Source: Bacillota bacterium
GTDB taxonomy: Bacteria; Bacillota; Clostridia; Acetivibrionales; DTU013
Reading direction: 5' to 3'
Assembly: GCA_023439545.1 (NCBI GenBank)
Contig: JAEXNT010000012.1
Location: 1-14,182, forward strand
DNA length: 14,182 nt
Shown here: positions 13,698-14,182 of the stretch, piece after piece
Position numbering within the stretch: the first letter of the stretch is position 1
How the letters are laid out: each line of letters opens with the position of its first letter
Notes under the pieces: model-generated
Seen by the model: the letters and a program-made list of their open reading frames with translations, nothing else
Told to the model about the DNA's origin: nothing
Database searches by the model: none
Made by a program: the position numbers and the translations under genes

Positions 13698-14044
13698 TAC
13701 CAAACACCCTTTCCGGTCAAACCCGCGTTATAAAGCTTCCCGCAGGCTATAAACATGGGATTGTCCGTTGTCATTACGGCGATCCCTTTCTCCTCCGCCA
13801 ATTCCAGTATATTTTCTCCGGGGAGCTTTCCTCTTACAAAAACGACCGCCTTGATATCCATCATTTCGGCAGTCCTTATCACCTGAGGACTGACAAGTCC
13901 CGTCAGAAGAAGTACATTTTCCTTTACATATGCCATGACATCGCTCATCAGGTCGGAACCGCAGGCCGATACTATCTCCATTTCGGTATCGCTGCCGGAC
14001 AAAAGTCTGGCGCCAAGTATTTTTACAACCTCTACAAGTTTCAT
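13697..14044 (-). CDS. DRTGG-type domain protein, first copy
   Basis: The 115-residue protein is the first gene of the signalling operon. It follows the DRTGG-like pattern, with KILGARLLSG, SDLMSDVMAYVK, TGLVSPQVIRTAEMMDIKAV and ILELAEEKGIAVMTTD, the last being the usual closing strand-helix of these domains. The literal DRTGG signature is absent. It is a paralogue of the gene at 11453-11785. The start ATG 14044 has AAGGGA about eight bases upstream, and its stop overlaps the GTG of the next gene, so it is translationally coupled to the RsbW-like ATPase. A role as a binding or regulatory partner of the ATPase or of the sensory hydrogenase is inferred from gene order only. Confidence 0.83.
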   Translation of the reverse strand: MKLVEVVKILGARLLSGSDTEMEIVSACGSDLMSDVMAYVKENVLLLTGLVSPQVIRTAEMMDIKAVVFVRGKLPGENILELAEEKGIAVMTTDNPMFIACGKLYNAGLTGKGVW

Positions 14045-14081
14045 ACGATAGTCCCTTCAACTAACAAAAGTCCTCAGCAAT

Positions 14082-14110
14082 ATTATAACATTTTGTTAAC
14101 GAATTAACAA
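14082..14110 (-). promoter_or_regulatory. Sigma-A promoter of the signalling operon
   Basis: On the minus strand TTGTTA (14105-14110) and TATAAT (14082-14087) are 17 bases apart. The -35 box is part of the Rex operator. The start should lie near 14075, 31 bases before the ATG at 14044. Confidence 0.72.
14093..14110 (-). promoter_or_regulatory. Rex operator of the signalling operon (perfect match)
   Basis: TTGTTAA-CGAA-TTAACAA matches the Rex consensus at all 14 defined positions. It covers the -35 box and most of the spacer, so Rex binding would exclude RNA polymerase. With the operators at hydC, this places both operons of the locus under one NADH-sensing repressor. Confidence 0.88.
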
Positions 14111-14125
14111 TAGACAACAGGCTTG

Positions 14126-14182
14126 TGAAACAGAGGGACGGTTCTTTTGTTTCGTTTTGCAAGCAAAACGAAACAAAAGAAC
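14126..14182. repeat. Dispersed repeat, copy 2, with perfect 20-bp inverted arms (runs off the window)
   Basis: Bases 14126-14158 repeat 11813-11845 (31 of 33). Within this, 14141-14160 is perfectly complementary to 14163-14182 with only AA between, forming a 42-base palindrome that reaches the window edge and may continue. It lies just upstream of the signalling-operon promoter. The form suggests a REP-like or MITE-like element; no transposase gene is in the window. Confidence 0.8.

Noticed and set aside
14141..14182. Perfect palindrome as an intrinsic terminator of a gene to the right
   Set aside because: On the minus strand the arm is followed by CGTCCCT, not a T-run, and the sequence recurs elsewhere as a repeat.
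1..14182. CRISPR arrays, tRNA or rRNA genes, phage or plasmid functions
   Set aside because: No regularly spaced repeats, RNA-gene signatures, integrase, transposase, replication or capsid genes were seen.

Overview
The window looks like the chromosome of an anaerobic, fermentative member of the Clostridia (Firmicutes). The evidence is G-rich Shine-Dalgarno sites, sigma-A-type promoters, a pyruvate formate-lyase end, an electron-bifurcating type [FeFe] hydrogenase operon, and operators matching the Firmicutes Rex consensus TTGTTAA-N4-TTAACAA. Apart from the 3' end of pflB at the left edge (+ strand), every gene is on the minus strand and reads right to left. I cannot name the species.

Left part (1-5100): the last 57 codons of pflB end at 174 and face a convergent GNAT acetyltransferase plus flavin reductase-like pair. 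Then, behind a strong hairpin terminator, come an ABC-2 exporter (ATPase and permease, overlapping by 4 bases) and a LytR-CpsA-Psr cell-wall protein. These look like ordinary housekeeping or accessory genes. The stretch 5100-5410 has no convincing gene; it holds the LCP promoter, an unexplained inverted repeat and the terminator of the hydrogenase operon.

Central part (5411-10700): operon hydC - HATPase - hndB-like - hydB - hydA, encoding an NAD(P)H/ferredoxin-linked multimeric [FeFe] hydrogenase (HydABC/HndABCD type). NuoE-like, 2Fe-2S, NuoF-like and H-cluster subunits can be read directly. A kinase-type ATPase without sensor or receiver lies inside the operon. Its promoter (TTGAAT-17-TATAAT) is followed at the predicted start site by a perfect Rex operator and, 5 bp further on, by a second 13/14-match operator.

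Right part (10735-14182): a second unit reading toward the hydrogenase operon: DRTGG-type protein - RsbW-like ATPase - sensory-type [FeFe] hydrogenase - second DRTGG-type protein - PHP-domain phosphoesterase. Its promoter also carries a perfect Rex operator, which supplies the -35 box. The hydrogenase-like protein has degenerate H-cluster motifs (Ala at the proton-transfer Cys position), as in putative H2-sensing enzymes. The most interesting reading of the window is an H2/redox signalling module (H2 sensor, two small ligand-binding proteins, two ATPase/kinase proteins, one phosphoesterase). It would be coupled through Rex, the NADH/NAD+ sensor, to the bifurcating hydrogenase beside it. The gene set is visible; the signalling role is inference.

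A dispersed repeat (33 bp, 31 identical) lies inside the signalling operon and again upstream of it. The second copy forms a perfect 20-bp-arm palindrome at the right edge of the window.
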